This document shows positions 37,678 through 47,828 of a stretch of 64,000 nt of DNA, in pieces (the stretch's first letter is position 1; every line of letters starts with the position of its first letter). A program made the position numbers and the translations under genes. Under the pieces are notes generated by a model, which saw nothing but the letters and a program-made list of their open reading frames with translations, made no database searches and was not told the DNA's origin. Origin of the DNA: Vreelandella salicampi (GTDB lineage Bacteria > Pseudomonadota > Gammaproteobacteria > Pseudomonadales > Halomonadaceae); the NCBI RefSeq assembly GCF_013415105.1, contig NZ_JACCDF010000006.1:124001-188000 (forward strand), in the 5' to 3' direction.

Positions 37678-39027
37678 TCAGGCACTTGCCTGCTCATCCT
37701 CATCTTCGCCCTCACCTTGCTCAGCCTGCTTTGCCGCTGCCAATACCTGTTGGTAAGACATTTCCACGTCGTTTACGTTCGCTTGTTCAAGCAACTTATC
37801 GACCGCTTTCTCTTCCAAAATTGCCGACTTCACTTGCGTTTTAAGCTCGTCGTTACTCATATAATATTCAACGACTTGCTGAGGATCTTGGTACTGCTCA
37901 GCTAGCTCTTCAACTTTGGCCTTAATTTCATCATCAGTGGCGTTTAGCTCATTTGCTTTGATCACTTCAGCTAGCAACAAACCGACCTGTACACGGCCTT
38001 TCGCTTGTTCAGCAAACAGCTCATCAGGAAGCTGACTCACATCGAAGTCTTCACCGAGGCCGAACTGCTGGGCGGCTTGACGCTTCATACCATCAGTTTC
38101 TTGCTGAACGAGCGCGCTAGGCACCGGAATCTCATTGGACTTTTTCAGCGCATCAAGCACCTGTTGCTTGACACGATTATCTACCGCTTGTTCTGCCTCA
38201 CGACTCATGTTCTTTTTGATTTCGGCACGGAATTTCTCTTCGTCGCCGTCTTCAACACCAAAGCGCTCAATGAAGGCCGCGTCAACATCCGGGAGCTTCT
38301 GGCCACTTACGCTGTGTACCTTGACGTTGAACACGGCATCTTTACCAGCCAAATGTTCTGCTTGGTACTCTTCCGGGAAGGTAACATTAACCGTCTTCTC
38401 ATCACCGGCTTTGGCGCCAATAAGCTGCTCTTCAAAACCTGGGATAAAGCTATTGGAACCCAGCACTAACGAGTGGTCTTCCGCACTGCCGCCTTCAAAC
38501 GCCTCGTCGCCTAAGTAACCCTGGAAATCAATTTTGACCTGATCCCCTTCTTCTGCGGGACGCTCAACTTCTTCCCAATCGGCGTTTTGCTTGCGTAGGG
38601 TTTCAATCATTTCGTCAACATCGACGTCAGTCACTTCAACGACTGGGCGCTCAACGTCAGTACCTTCGATAGAGGTAAGCTCGACTTGCGGGTACACCTC
38701 CATCTTCGCAACGAATTCCAGATCTTTGCCTGCTTCATTCACTGTGGCTTCAATCTGTGGGTAACCTGCCGGGTTCAGCTCTTCATCGGTAATAGCACGT
38801 ACGTAGTGTTCACGCATCGACTCGCCCACAACATCGTTGCGGACATCTTGACCATAGCGCTGTTGAACCACAGCCATTGGCACCCGGCCTTTGCGGAAAC
38901 CGTTCAAGCGAACGTTCTTCGCGGTTTCTTTCAAGCGAGTGCTGACGGCCTCATCGATTTCAGCGGCCGGCACTTGGATGGTGAGGCGGCGTTCGATTGG
39001 GGAGGTCGTCTCGACGGAAACTTGCAT
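37678..39027 (-). CDS. tig: Trigger factor chaperone
   Basis: Ribosome-bound folding chaperone, 449 residues. The ribosome-docking loop is GFRKGRVPM (about residues 44-52). A FKBP-type isomerase domain follows ([19 protein letters not shown]) and a helical C-terminal cradle ending in an acidic tail. GAGGACAATTC precedes the ATG. First gene of the tig-clpP-clpX-lon-hupB-ppiD cluster. Confidence 0.97.
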   Translation of the reverse strand: MQVSVETTSPIERRLTIQVPAAEIDEAVSTRLKETAKNVRLNGFRKGRVPMAVVQQRYGQDVRNDVVGESMREHYVRAITDEELNPAGYPQIEATVNEAGKDLEFVAKMEVYPQVELTSIEGTDVERPVVEVTDVDVDEMIETLRKQNADWEEVERPAEEGDQVKIDFQGYLGDEAFEGGSAEDHSLVLGSNSFIPGFEEQLIGAKAGDEKTVNVTFPEEYQAEHLAGKDAVFNVKVHSVSGQKLPDVDAAFIERFGVEDGDEEKFRAEIKKNMSREAEQAVDNRVKQQVLDALKKSNEIPVPSALVQQETDGMKRQAAQQFGLGEDFDVSQLPDELFAEQAKGRVQVGLLLAEVIKANELNATDDEIKAKVEELAEQYQDPQQVVEYYMSNDELKTQVKSAILEEKAVDKLLEQANVNDVEMSYQQVLAAAKQAEQGEGEDEDEQASA

Positions 39028-39050
39028 GAATTGTCCTCTAGCGGCTGAGC

Positions 39051-39078
39051 GTTATGTTAGTTACAAAATTATGTTCAA
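39051..39078 (-). promoter_or_regulatory. Candidate tig promoter
   Basis: Minus strand TTGAAC, 16-nt spacer, CATAAC, ending 24 nt before the tig start. Also CTTGAA in its -35 region resembles the heat-shock sigma -35, but no matching CCCCAT -10 is seen. Confidence 0.4.
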
Positions 39079-39301
39079 GGGTCGATTTTAAGAACCCTGA
39101 CGCACGGTGGCAAGCGCCATGCACGCTACATGGGGCCAGCATAGGTAATTACAAGGGGTTTACCGTGTTGCCTAGGGCCTTTCTCACCCTTTCGTACTCA
39201 CTTTCTCAAACCTTAATAATGTTAACTGCTTTGCAGCTAGCACCAACGTGTTAATCTGACACACTATATCCATCATCTAGTGCCACGTGTTGTCGTTTCT
39301 T

Positions 39302-41806
39302 ATGAGTCAAAATTTACCTATTTCACGCGTCATGCAAACCGGTATTTTACAGTGCGCACCTGATACGCCTCTTTGCGAGGCTGCAAGGCGCATGGCGGAG
39401 CGCCATTGTAGCTCAATTCTTGTGATGGAGAATGAGCGTGCTGTGGGCATTTGGACAGAACACGATGCACTGAATATCGACTTTGGCGATTTCGATGCCG
39501 TTCGCCAGCCTATCTCCCAACGTATGAGCCAGCCAGTTGCCAGCATTTATGCTCACTTACCCCTCGGTGAAGCAGCACTACAGATTCAGGCACTTGGGCG
39601 ACGCCACTTACTGGTCATCGACACCGACGACATACCAGTCGGCATTTTATCGCAAACCGACATTGCCCTAAACCAAGGCCTAGAGCCTTACTTGCGCCTA
39701 CGCGAAGTACACGCTGCCATGCGCCCGGCACCACTCGTGCTTCCGGGCGACATGCTGCTCGCGACAGCAGCGCATGAAATGCATCTCCAAGAGCACGATG
39801 CGGCCGTTGTCTTACTCGATAATGTGTTGGGCATTTTAACCGAGCGCGACTTAGTACGCTTTATTGCCCGCCATCCTGGCAACACGCCGATTGCGGAACT
39901 CGCCAGCCAACCCCTGCTCACCATTGATGAAAAAGCAGCGCTAATCCATGCCCGTGACCTTCTAATTGACCACCGTATTCGCCATCTCGCAGTTCTCGAT
40001 CCACAAGGCAATGTCAGTGGCTTGCTCGGATTTCGTGACATGCTGGCAGGCGCTGAGCATCTGTACCTTCAGGATTTGCGTCAAGCACTCGAGCAGCGTG
40101 ATTCCGCACTGGCCACATCACGACAGCATCTGCAGCTGGCCGAGCGAGTGATCGACTCCTCGCTTGAGGGCATTATCATCACCGATCCCGCAACACGTAT
40201 TGAGTTTATCAACCCTGCGTTCACGCACATGACGGGGTATGCGCTAGAGGATGTTGTGGGCAAAACGCCTCGCATACTTTCCTCCGGACGCCAAGACGAT
40301 GCCTTCTACCAACAGATGTGGGACACTCTTAAAGCACACGGCTATTGGCGCGGGGAAGTGTGGAATCGCAAGAAAACGGGCGAGCTCTACCTTGAGCTAC
40401 TGACTATTACCGCTATTACTAATGATGACGGTGAAACACAGCATTACGCAGGGCTGTTTACCGACATCACTCATATTCGTGAAAACGAACAGCAAATTCG
40501 CCACCTTGCCTATTACGATGTTTTGACGCGACTTCCCAACCGCCGTCTACTTGAAGACCGCATTACCCTGGCGATTCGTCACGCCCACCGCTCAGACGAG
40601 CCGTTAGCCGTTATTTTCATCGATCTTGACCATTTCAAACAAGTCAATGACACCCTAGGCCATGCCGTTGGCGATGAACTGCTGCTACAAGCGTCTGAAC
40701 GAATGCAAGAAAAGCTGCGTGAGGACGACACGCTTGCGCGCTTGGGAGGCGATGAGTTTATTGCTCTATTGCCCGGTATTGGCGATTTTTCTGAAGCGAC
40801 CCGCATCGCTCAGCGCTTAATCGATACCGTCAGTGCTCCCTATTGTATTAACACCCATACGTTCCGTATTGGGTGCAGCTTAGGGGTGAGCCTCTACCCT
40901 GATGATGGCGATGATTCAGAAACACTGATTCAAAATGCCGATGCCGCCATGTATCGCGCCAAAAAAGAGGGTCGAAATACCTATCGCCTCTACCGAAGCG
41001 AAATGGACCTCGCCGTGCAGAACCACCTTACGCTTGAAACCGAGTTGCGCACCATGCTCGATACGGGCGACGGTCTTTTCATGGTATATCAGCCGCTTGT
41101 GAGCCGTGAGACAGGGCTGACCGTTAGCGCGGAGGCACTCGTCCGTTGGCAGCACCCGACCCGTGGTGTAATCCCCCCCGGGGAGTTTATCCCTTTAGCA
41201 GAACGGTCGGGGTTAATCTTGTCGCTGGGCGAGCGCGTCCTCGACAATGTCATTAGCGATATACTCAGGTGGCAGCAGCAAGGCTTAGAGATAGTGCCAA
41301 TCGCCATCAACTTATCCGCAGCGCAATTCTGGCAAAGCGGCTTTGTTCAACACGTGGAAAGAAAACTCGCGGATGCCAGCATCTGCCCTGAGCTGATTAC
41401 CTTTGAACTCACCGAAAGCCTACTGCTCAATAAGCAAGCGCAAGGCATCGAAATCCTGACCCACTTAAGCGAGTTAGGCTGTCGTATCGCACTAGATGAC
41501 TTTGGTACTGGCTACTCATCACTTAGCTACTTGCAACATATCCCTGCCCACAGTTTGAAAATCGACCGCAGTTTTATCGAAGCCCTTGACGACCCAAACC
41601 AAAGCAGCCGACCTATCATTGCCGCGATTGCTAGCATGGCGCAGGAGTTAGGGCTTACGGTGATTGCCGAAGGTGTTGAAAGCGAGGAGCAATGGGCAAT
41701 GCTGGGCAACTATGCTATCGATACAATACAAGGCTTTTATACCGGCTACCCCGTGGAAGCCGATACCTTCAGTATGGGCCTCACGAGCCAACTGAGCCAG
41801 GCGTAA
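39302..41806 (+). CDS. CBS(x4)-PAS-GGDEF-EAL cyclic-di-GMP protein
   Basis: Cytoplasmic signalling protein, 834 residues. Four CBS motifs (two Bateman modules, about residues 8-250), a short coiled coil, a PAS domain with PAC (about 265-390), GGDEF at 482-486 with an intact RxxD inhibitory site before it (REDDTLARLGGDEF), and an EAL domain with EAL at 611-613, FELTES, DDFGTGYSS, LKIDRSF, AEGVES and IQGF all intact. Both synthase and phosphodiesterase sites look functional; the CBS part could sense adenine nucleotides. Start taken at ATG 39302; no clear ribosome site; a GTG at 39287 adds five residues. Confidence 0.9.
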   Translation: MSQNLPISRVMQTGILQCAPDTPLCEAARRMAERHCSSILVMENERAVGIWTEHDALNIDFGDFDAVRQPISQRMSQPVASIYAHLPLGEAALQIQALGRRHLLVIDTDDIPVGILSQTDIALNQGLEPYLRLREVHAAMRPAPLVLPGDMLLATAAHEMHLQEHDAAVVLLDNVLGILTERDLVRFIARHPGNTPIAELASQPLLTIDEKAALIHARDLLIDHRIRHLAVLDPQGNVSGLLGFRDMLAGAEHLYLQDLRQALEQRDSALATSRQHLQLAERVIDSSLEGIIITDPATRIEFINPAFTHMTGYALEDVVGKTPRILSSGRQDDAFYQQMWDTLKAHGYWRGEVWNRKKTGELYLELLTITAITNDDGETQHYAGLFTDITHIRENEQQIRHLAYYDVLTRLPNRRLLEDRITLAIRHAHRSDEPLAVIFIDLDHFKQVNDTLGHAVGDELLLQASERMQEKLREDDTLARLGGDEFIALLPGIGDFSEATRIAQRLIDTVSAPYCINTHTFRIGCSLGVSLYPDDGDDSETLIQNADAAMYRAKKEGRNTYRLYRSEMDLAVQNHLTLETELRTMLDTGDGLFMVYQPLVSRETGLTVSAEALVRWQHPTRGVIPPGEFIPLAERSGLILSLGERVLDNVISDILRWQQQGLEIVPIAINLSAAQFWQSGFVQHVERKLADASICPELITFELTESLLLNKQAQGIEILTHLSELGCRIALDDFGTGYSSLSYLQHIPAHSLKIDRSFIEALDDPNQSSRPIIAAIASMAQELGLTVIAEGVESEEQWAMLGNYAIDTIQGFYTGYPVEADTFSMGLTSQLSQA

Positions 41807-41862
41807 AAGCGAGCCAAACGGGTTACCTGTGCCCCCGTGCTCTTACTTTTAACGGGCTTGAA

Positions 41863-41890
41863 GCGTTAGAATAACGCCCTAGCTTTTTTC
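41863..41890 (+). terminator. Possible terminator after the GGDEF-EAL gene
   Basis: GCGTTA-GAA-TAACGC stem followed after five bases by CTTTTTTC. The T-tract lies inside the 3' end of the convergent small membrane gene. Confidence 0.5.
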
Positions 41891-42244
41891 GCTACGCCAC
41901 AGATTCAGTGCGTGCATTAAAAGCCCTAACGTCGCCCCATGAGACAGTAACAATTCCCAGCTAAACCAATCACTCAACAAACTGTGCCATAACGTCATAA
42001 CGGCTGTCCCCACAAGCAGCCAAAGCATGAGCTTGCGAAGCAGTATCGGTAAACGCTGACGCGCTTTAGAGGTTAATAAGCGCCATTGAATGACCACAAA
42101 AGCCAATACGGCAATGATCGCCATTAGCAAAAGCGACTGGTGAGTTTCATGCCCGCCGGCTATGTAGCGCGGTAGGGTCGCTAACATCACAATACAAAGC
42201 CCAAGTACCACACTCATGCGCTCAGGCGTCAACATTGGGGTCAT
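41879..42244 (-). CDS. Small membrane protein of unknown function
   Basis: 121 residues from the ATG at 42244, which is preceded by AAAGGTGG and lies 2 nt after the flavodoxin stop. Four hydrophobic segments can be seen: VVLGLCIVMLATLP, SLLLMAIIAVLAFVVIQW, LMLWLLVGTAVMTLW and WELLLSHGATLGLLMHAL. I do not recognise a family. Being coupled to the flavodoxin gene, it may be cotranscribed with it, but no function follows from that. Confidence 0.75.
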   Translation of the reverse strand: MTPMLTPERMSVVLGLCIVMLATLPRYIAGGHETHQSLLLMAIIAVLAFVVIQWRLLTSKARQRLPILLRKLMLWLLVGTAVMTLWHSLLSDWFSWELLLSHGATLGLLMHALNLWRSEKS

Positions 42245-42246
42245 GC

Positions 42247-42711
42247 TTAAGCCACCTTTAGCTTTTGCGCTTCTATCCACTCTTCGACCCAAGGCACCGC
42301 TGCGTCATCTGCCATAAACGTCTCCATGGCATCAATTTCTAGCCGTTCACCTAAACGCACTGCGCCATGGTCTTCTAGCAAAGTGTCGAGCGCTCGCCCT
42401 GCACCACAGAAAGTCTCACCATAGGAACTATCACCGAGCGCAATCAAACCATAACGCAATGCAGTAAGGGATGGGCTTTGCTCCGTTAACTGCCGGCTAA
42501 AATTGACGAAATTTCCAGGAAAATCACCGCTGCCGGTCGTCGAAACACAAAAGAGTGTCAAGCTTTCTGCCGACTGGGTAAGATCATTTAGTGTGGGCTG
42601 CTCAATAATCTCGACATCATAACCTACCTCTTCAAACTGCGGCTTTACTTGTTCAGCCACATCTAAAGCACCGCCGTACATAGTACCTACCAAAATATTG
42701 ACTTTTGGCAT
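42247..42711 (-). CDS. MioC-like flavodoxin
   Basis: Short-chain flavodoxin domain protein, 154 residues, with FMN phosphate loop VGTMYGGALDVAE (form TxxGxAxxxA) at the N-terminus, FCVSTTGSGDFPGN and YGLIALGDSSYGETFCGAG around the isoalloxazine site. Resembles MioC/YqcA and the flavodoxin-like part of sulfite reductase. Electron carrier; partner unknown. GGGGGG-rich ribosome site before the ATG. Confidence 0.88.
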   Translation of the reverse strand: MPKVNILVGTMYGGALDVAEQVKPQFEEVGYDVEIIEQPTLNDLTQSAESLTLFCVSTTGSGDFPGNFVNFSRQLTEQSPSLTALRYGLIALGDSSYGETFCGAGRALDTLLEDHGAVRLGERLEIDAMETFMADDAAVPWVEEWIEAQKLKVA

Positions 42712-42842
42712 CGTTACCCCCCTGTCAAAGTGTCACACAGCCAACTAAGAAGTCGACAAATACCCGATTAATTTGGTCAAATATTAACACGACCTTGCGA
42801 AACGACGCACGCCTTCAACCAGCACCATTACAGGGAAAACGC

Positions 42843-43052
42843 ATGCAACAAACGTTTGAAACGTGGATAACACCGATCATGATCGGTGGTTTAATCTTGT
42901 TTATGTGCTTTATTATCTGGGACTTGGCCAAAAAGTCGAAAGCTGGCCGCTTTGGCACTTTTATGCTTTTCATTGTACTAGGCGCTGGCATGCTAGGATA
43001 TGTCCTTAAAGTTGTCATTACTTGGCTAATAGAAAGCAACACCGGCGTATAA
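42843..43052 (+). CDS. DUF2788 small membrane protein
   Basis: 69 residues, two membrane segments (about 10-28 and 40-62) joined by the conserved WDLAKKSKAGRFGTF stretch that marks the DUF2788 family. Function unknown. Start at ATG 42843 (MQQTFETWITPIM); the frame continues upstream to 42705 but without support. Divergent from the flavodoxin gene, convergent with ihfA. Confidence 0.85.
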   Translation: MQQTFETWITPIMIGGLILFMCFIIWDLAKKSKAGRFGTFMLFIVLGAGMLGYVLKVVITWLIESNTGV

Positions 43053-43082
43053 CCACGCAATGCAGTAGCAAAAGAACGCAAC

Positions 43083-43110
43083 CAAAAAAGGAGTGCCACT
43101 GAGACACTCC
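43083..43110 (-). terminator. Terminator after ihfA
   Basis: Minus strand GGAGTG-TCTCAGTGG-CACTCC followed by TTTTTTGG; 60 nt past the ihfA stop. It ends the thrS-to-ihfA cluster. Confidence 0.8.
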
Positions 43111-43170
43111 CTAAAAGCACTTTCTATCGATCTTGGCGCTCGTCAACGTTGGCCTTACTGTAAAGCCTAG

Positions 43171-43464
43171 TCAATCGCTATAATGCTCGACCTGCTGCTT
43201 GAGCTTCTGCCCTGGCCGGAAGGTCACCACCCGACGAGCAGAAATCGGAATTTCCTCGCCGGTTTTAGGGTTACGCCCTGGGCGCTCGCGTTTATCACGC
43301 AGGTCAAAGTTGCCAAAACCTGATAATTTCACCTGCTCGTTTTCACGCAGGCAGGCGCGAATCTCATCAAAGAAAGCTTCAACCATGGCTTTCGCTTCTC
43401 GCTTTGAGAGAGATAGCTCGGCGTGTAAATGCTCCGCGAGCTCCGCTTTGGTCAACGCACCCAT
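43171..43464 (-). CDS. ihfA: Integration host factor alpha subunit
   Basis: DNA-bending protein, 97 residues from ATG 43464 (AAAAGGAGAAGCCTT upstream). [20 protein letters not shown] split start, [22 protein letters not shown] arm (here joined from [10 protein letters not shown] and [15 protein letters not shown]) and [12 protein letters not shown] end match IhfA. Follows pheT after 81 nt, as in other gammaproteobacteria. Confidence 0.96.
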   Translation of the reverse strand: MGALTKAELAEHLHAELSLSKREAKAMVEAFFDEIRACLRENEQVKLSGFGNFDLRDKRERPGRNPKTGEEIPISARRVVTFRPGQKLKQQVEHYSD

Positions 43465-43545
43465 AAGGCTTCTCCTTTTAGCAAATGCTCGGCCCAGGAA
43501 AGAAGGCACCGCACTTATTTCATTAACAGCCTTAGCTGATGATGC

Positions 43546-45927
43546 CTAACTACGCAACTCTGCACTAAACTCACTGCGCACCTGCGACACAATAGCACTC
43601 ACCAACTGATTGATTTCATCATCATTTAGCGTGCGCGATGGATGCTGCCAGGTCAAGCCCAATGCAATACTCTTATGCCCTTCGGCCACACCTTTACCGG
43701 CGTAAACATCAAATAGCTTCACCTGCTTGATGTGCTCACCCGCTTGCTGTGTCGCCACGTCAAGCAACGCTTGCACAGGCACCGTTTCCTTGACAATAAA
43801 AGCAAGATCTCGGCGAACTTCCGGTTGGCGCGAAAGCGGCTCGAAAGAAGGAATTGCCCCCTCGCTTAATGCATCAAGGCGGACTTCAAACATTAACGCA
43901 TCGACTTTAAGTCCTAATCTCGCACGAATTCGCGGGTGTAAGGTACCAATCCAGCCAACTTCACGATCATTGTGCATTACTTTGGCGCACTGCCCTGGGT
44001 GCAGAGAAGGGTGATCTGTCGGCTCAAAACGCCATGCTTGTGAATTCCCCCCTAGCACCACTAAACTTTCTAAATCACCTTTAAGATCATAGAAATCAAT
44101 TTCATCACGCCCTCCGGCCCAACCCTCTGGGTAGCGGGTGCCACATGCAATAGCGCCGAGCATCGGTGTTTGACTTAGGCTATCAAGGTGGCCATTAAAC
44201 ACCAGCCCAGTTTCAAATAGACGCACCCGCGTCTGTTGACGATTAAGATTGTGCTGCAGCGCACGCACCAGGCCAGGAAACAAGCTTGCTCGCATCACAG
44301 ACAGGTCAGCCGAGATGGGATTAGCAAGTATTGGCGACACCGCCTCAGGCAGCAAAGAAGCCTGCAATTCCGGGGCGACAAAACTGTACGTCACCGCTTC
44401 CTGATAACCACGCGCTACCATTTGATGACGCAGCTGAGATTGTGTAACACGCGCTTCATCGTTGGCACGAAGCGCCAAGCGTGCAGCTGGACGACGGACC
44501 GGAAGGTTGTTGTAACCATGGATCCGCGCAACTTCTTCAATCAAATCTTCTTCGATGGCAATATCAAAACGCCAACTTGGCACCTCAACATCCCAGCCCA
44601 GCTCCGTCACATCAACCTTTAGCCCAAGGCGCTGTAAAATATCAGAGACTTCTTGCTGAGGGAGGGACTTACTCAACGCGCTACGCAGCCGTTCTGCTCG
44701 AAAATTGATATGACGCTTTTCGGGCAGGTGCGCGTCGCTTTTCGCTTCGTTTAGCGGCCCCGCGTCTCCCCCGCAAATATCCAGCAGCAGACGAGTTGCC
44801 CGCTCAATGGCCACAGCGGTTAAATCAGGATCCACACCGCGTTCAAAACGGTGCGAAGCATCTGTATGCAACCCGTAAGAGCGCGCCTGACCTGCAATGG
44901 CTAAGGGGGTAAAAAACGCAGACTCCAAGAAAATCGTCTGAGTGTTAACGCTAACACCGGAGTTTTCACCCCCCATCACCCCGGCCATCGCCAACGGGCC
45001 GTTCTGGTCGGCAATCAGCAAAGTCTCTGGACGCAGCGCGATATCCTGGCCATCCAGCAGCGTTATGCTCTCGCCTTCCTTGGCTAAGCGCACCACCACT
45101 TCGCCGTGCAGATTGTCACGATCAAAGGCATGGAGCGGTTGACCTAACTCCAACATCACGTAGTTGGTGACATCCACGACGGGATCAATCGAGCGAATGC
45201 CGCTGCGGCGCAAGCGTTCCACCATCCATAGCGGCGGCGTCGCATTAACATTGACACCGCGGATTAACCGACCAATATAACGCGGGCAGTGCTCTGGGGC
45301 TTCAATGGTCACCGGAAAAGTATCATCGAATGCAGCGGTGACGCTTTCACATACCGGCCCGCTCACCGCCAATCGGTTAAGCACCCCTACTTCACGTGCC
45401 AGACCTTTAAGGCTTAAGCAATCACCACGGTTAGGCGTCAAATCAACCTCAATGGTGCTATCGTCAAGCCTCATATAGGCGCGAAAGTCCTCACCGGTAG
45501 GCGCAGCGAAAGGCAGCACAAAAATACCGGGCGAAGTGTCATCCACAAGCCCCAGCTCTGATTCAGAGCAAATCATGCCACGCGATTCAACGCCGCGAAG
45601 TTTTGCTTTTTTGATCTTGAAGTCACCGGGGAGAACACCACCGACTTGCGCAAAAGGCACTTTTTGGCCGATCGCTACATTCGGTGCGCCACATACCACC
45701 TGCACCGGTTCGGCCGAACCGTCATCGACCGTGCAGACACTGAGCTTATCCGCATCGGGATGCTGCTCTTTCGTAAGCACTTCAGCCACTACCACGCCAT
45801 TAAAGGCAGCAGCAACAGGCTCAACAGCATCGACCTCCAGACCAGCCATAGTGATTTGGTCAGCAACGGCTTGCGTATCCAGCTGCGGAGACACCCACTC
45901 GCGCAGCCACTGTTCAGAAAATTTCAT
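43546..45927 (-). CDS. pheT: Phenylalanyl-tRNA synthetase beta subunit
   Basis: Beta chain of the heterotetrameric PheRS, 793 residues (E. coli 795). N-terminal tRNA-binding domain (HPDADKLSVCTVDDG), B3/B4 editing region, B5 domain, synthetase-like core and C-terminal ferredoxin-fold anticodon-binding domain (DVYAGKGVAEGHKSIALGL). 27 nt after pheS. Confidence 0.97.
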   Translation of the reverse strand: MKFSEQWLREWVSPQLDTQAVADQITMAGLEVDAVEPVAAAFNGVVVAEVLTKEQHPDADKLSVCTVDDGSAEPVQVVCGAPNVAIGQKVPFAQVGGVLPGDFKIKKAKLRGVESRGMICSESELGLVDDTSPGIFVLPFAAPTGEDFRAYMRLDDSTIEVDLTPNRGDCLSLKGLAREVGVLNRLAVSGPVCESVTAAFDDTFPVTIEAPEHCPRYIGRLIRGVNVNATPPLWMVERLRRSGIRSIDPVVDVTNYVMLELGQPLHAFDRDNLHGEVVVRLAKEGESITLLDGQDIALRPETLLIADQNGPLAMAGVMGGENSGVSVNTQTIFLESAFFTPLAIAGQARSYGLHTDASHRFERGVDPDLTAVAIERATRLLLDICGGDAGPLNEAKSDAHLPEKRHINFRAERLRSALSKSLPQQEVSDILQRLGLKVDVTELGWDVEVPSWRFDIAIEEDLIEEVARIHGYNNLPVRRPAARLALRANDEARVTQSQLRHQMVARGYQEAVTYSFVAPELQASLLPEAVSPILANPISADLSVMRASLFPGLVRALQHNLNRQQTRVRLFETGLVFNGHLDSLSQTPMLGAIACGTRYPEGWAGGRDEIDFYDLKGDLESLVVLGGNSQAWRFEPTDHPSLHPGQCAKVMHNDREVGWIGTLHPRIRARLGLKVDALMFEVRLDALSEGAIPSFEPLSRQPEVRRDLAFIVKETVPVQALLDVATQQAGEHIKQVKLFDVYAGKGVAEGHKSIALGLTWQHPSRTLNDDEINQLVSAIVSQVRSEFSAELRS

Positions 45928-45953
45928 AGAAGTTCCTGTATTTGGCAGCGGGT

Positions 45954-46988
<1,035 letters not shown>

Positions 46989-47034
46989 TTAAGCGGTGTC
47001 CATCCCTAAAGATGGCGTGGCACGTTGAAGGTAA

Positions 47035-47070
47035 CAAAAAAACAGGGGAAGAGCGGCTGCTCTTCCCCTG
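47035..47070 (-). terminator. Terminator or attenuator between rplT and pheS
   Basis: Minus strand CAGGGGAAGAGC-AGCC-GCTCTTCCCCTG followed by seven T: a perfect 12-bp stem and T-tract, 60-95 nt after rplT and 62 nt before pheS. The position equals that of the E. coli pheST attenuator, but no Phe-rich leader reading frame is seen before it. Confidence 0.85.
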
Positions 47071-47129
47071 GATGGGCCACAATATCATGACCTGGCTATT
47101 ATCATGCGCCTGTCAGCGCAGAAGCAGCC

Positions 47130-47483
47130 TTACTGGGCAGCCTTGGCCTTCTCAACGATGGCAGCAAACGCTACTTTTTCATTGACGGCGAGGTCAGCCA
47201 GCACTTTACGGTCAATTTCAATACCGGCTTTCTTCAAACCGCCAACAAAGCGGCTATAAGACATACCGTGCTGACGGGCACCTGCATTGATACGCTGAAT
47301 CCACAGCGCACGAAATTGACGCTTACGGTTGCGACGGTCACGGTAAGCATACTGACCTGCCTTGATAACCGCCTGCTTGGCTACGCGGAAAACCCGCGAA
47401 CGCGCTCCGTAATAACCTTTAGCTTGCTTTAAGATTTTTTTATGGCGGCGACGAGCAACGACGCCACGTTTAACACGAGACAT
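47130..47483 (-). CDS. rplT: 50S ribosomal protein L20
   Basis: 117 residues, very basic N-terminus ([20 protein letters not shown]) and typical [20 protein letters not shown]. Early assembly protein of the large subunit; in E. coli it also represses rpmI-rplT translation. AGGAGTGTGTT precedes the ATG. Confidence 0.98.
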   Translation of the reverse strand: MSRVKRGVVARRRHKKILKQAKGYYGARSRVFRVAKQAVIKAGQYAYRDRRNRKRQFRALWIQRINAGARQHGMSYSRFVGGLKKAGIEIDRKVLADLAVNEKVAFAAIVEKAKAAQ

Positions 47484-47504
47484 AACACACTCCTGAAAAA
47501 ATGA

Positions 47505-47533
47505 CTGAGACCACGCTTAAAGTGTGTTCTCAG
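47505..47533 (-). promoter_or_regulatory. Hairpin between rpmI and rplT
   Basis: CTGAGA/TCTCAG arms, extended by CAC/GTG across one mismatch, in the 68-nt rpmI-rplT gap and ending 21 nt before the rplT start. It could take part in translational control of rplT. Confidence 0.35.
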
Positions 47534-47551
47534 AAAAAAGAAAACCCGATT

Positions 47552-47746
47552 TTAAAGATTCGGCAGCATACGCTGGATCAGCGCTTTATCAGCGTCGTGG
47601 ATCTGTTTCATTCCACGCAGTTGACGCTTACGCTTAGTCGATTTCTTGGTCAGGATGTGGCTACGGAAAGACTGCTTGTGCTTGAAGCCGTTAGCCGTCT
47701 TCTTGAAGCGCTTAGCAGCGCCACTGTTACTTTTGATTTTCGGCAT
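47552..47746 (-). CDS. rpmI: 50S ribosomal protein L35
   Basis: 64 residues, [20 protein letters not shown] and the [20 protein letters not shown] basic stretch are diagnostic. Conserved between infC and rplT. Confidence 0.98.
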   Translation of the reverse strand: MPKIKSNSGAAKRFKKTANGFKHKQSFRSHILTKKSTKRKRQLRGMKQIHDADKALIQRMLPNL

Positions 47747-47782
47747 GAGAATAACTCCGCTCGATATTTTTTAGAAAACCCA

Positions 47783-47810
47783 GGGCCAACCGCGGCAAGT
47801 ACCGCGGCCC
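47783..47810 (-). promoter_or_regulatory. GC-rich structure in the rpmI leader
   Basis: Minus strand GGGCC-GCGG-TACTTG-CCGC-GGTT-GGCCC: outer 5-bp and inner 4-bp stems with a bulge, followed by TGGGTTTTC, in the infC-rpmI gap. Candidate for the L20-binding leader element or a leaky terminator. Confidence 0.45.
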
Positions 47811-47828
47811 GTTGACTTAGCCGTTGGA

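Noticed and set aside
47071-47129. pheM-like leader peptide before pheST
   Set aside because: Reading the minus strand gave only a six-codon frame and one open frame without Phe codons.
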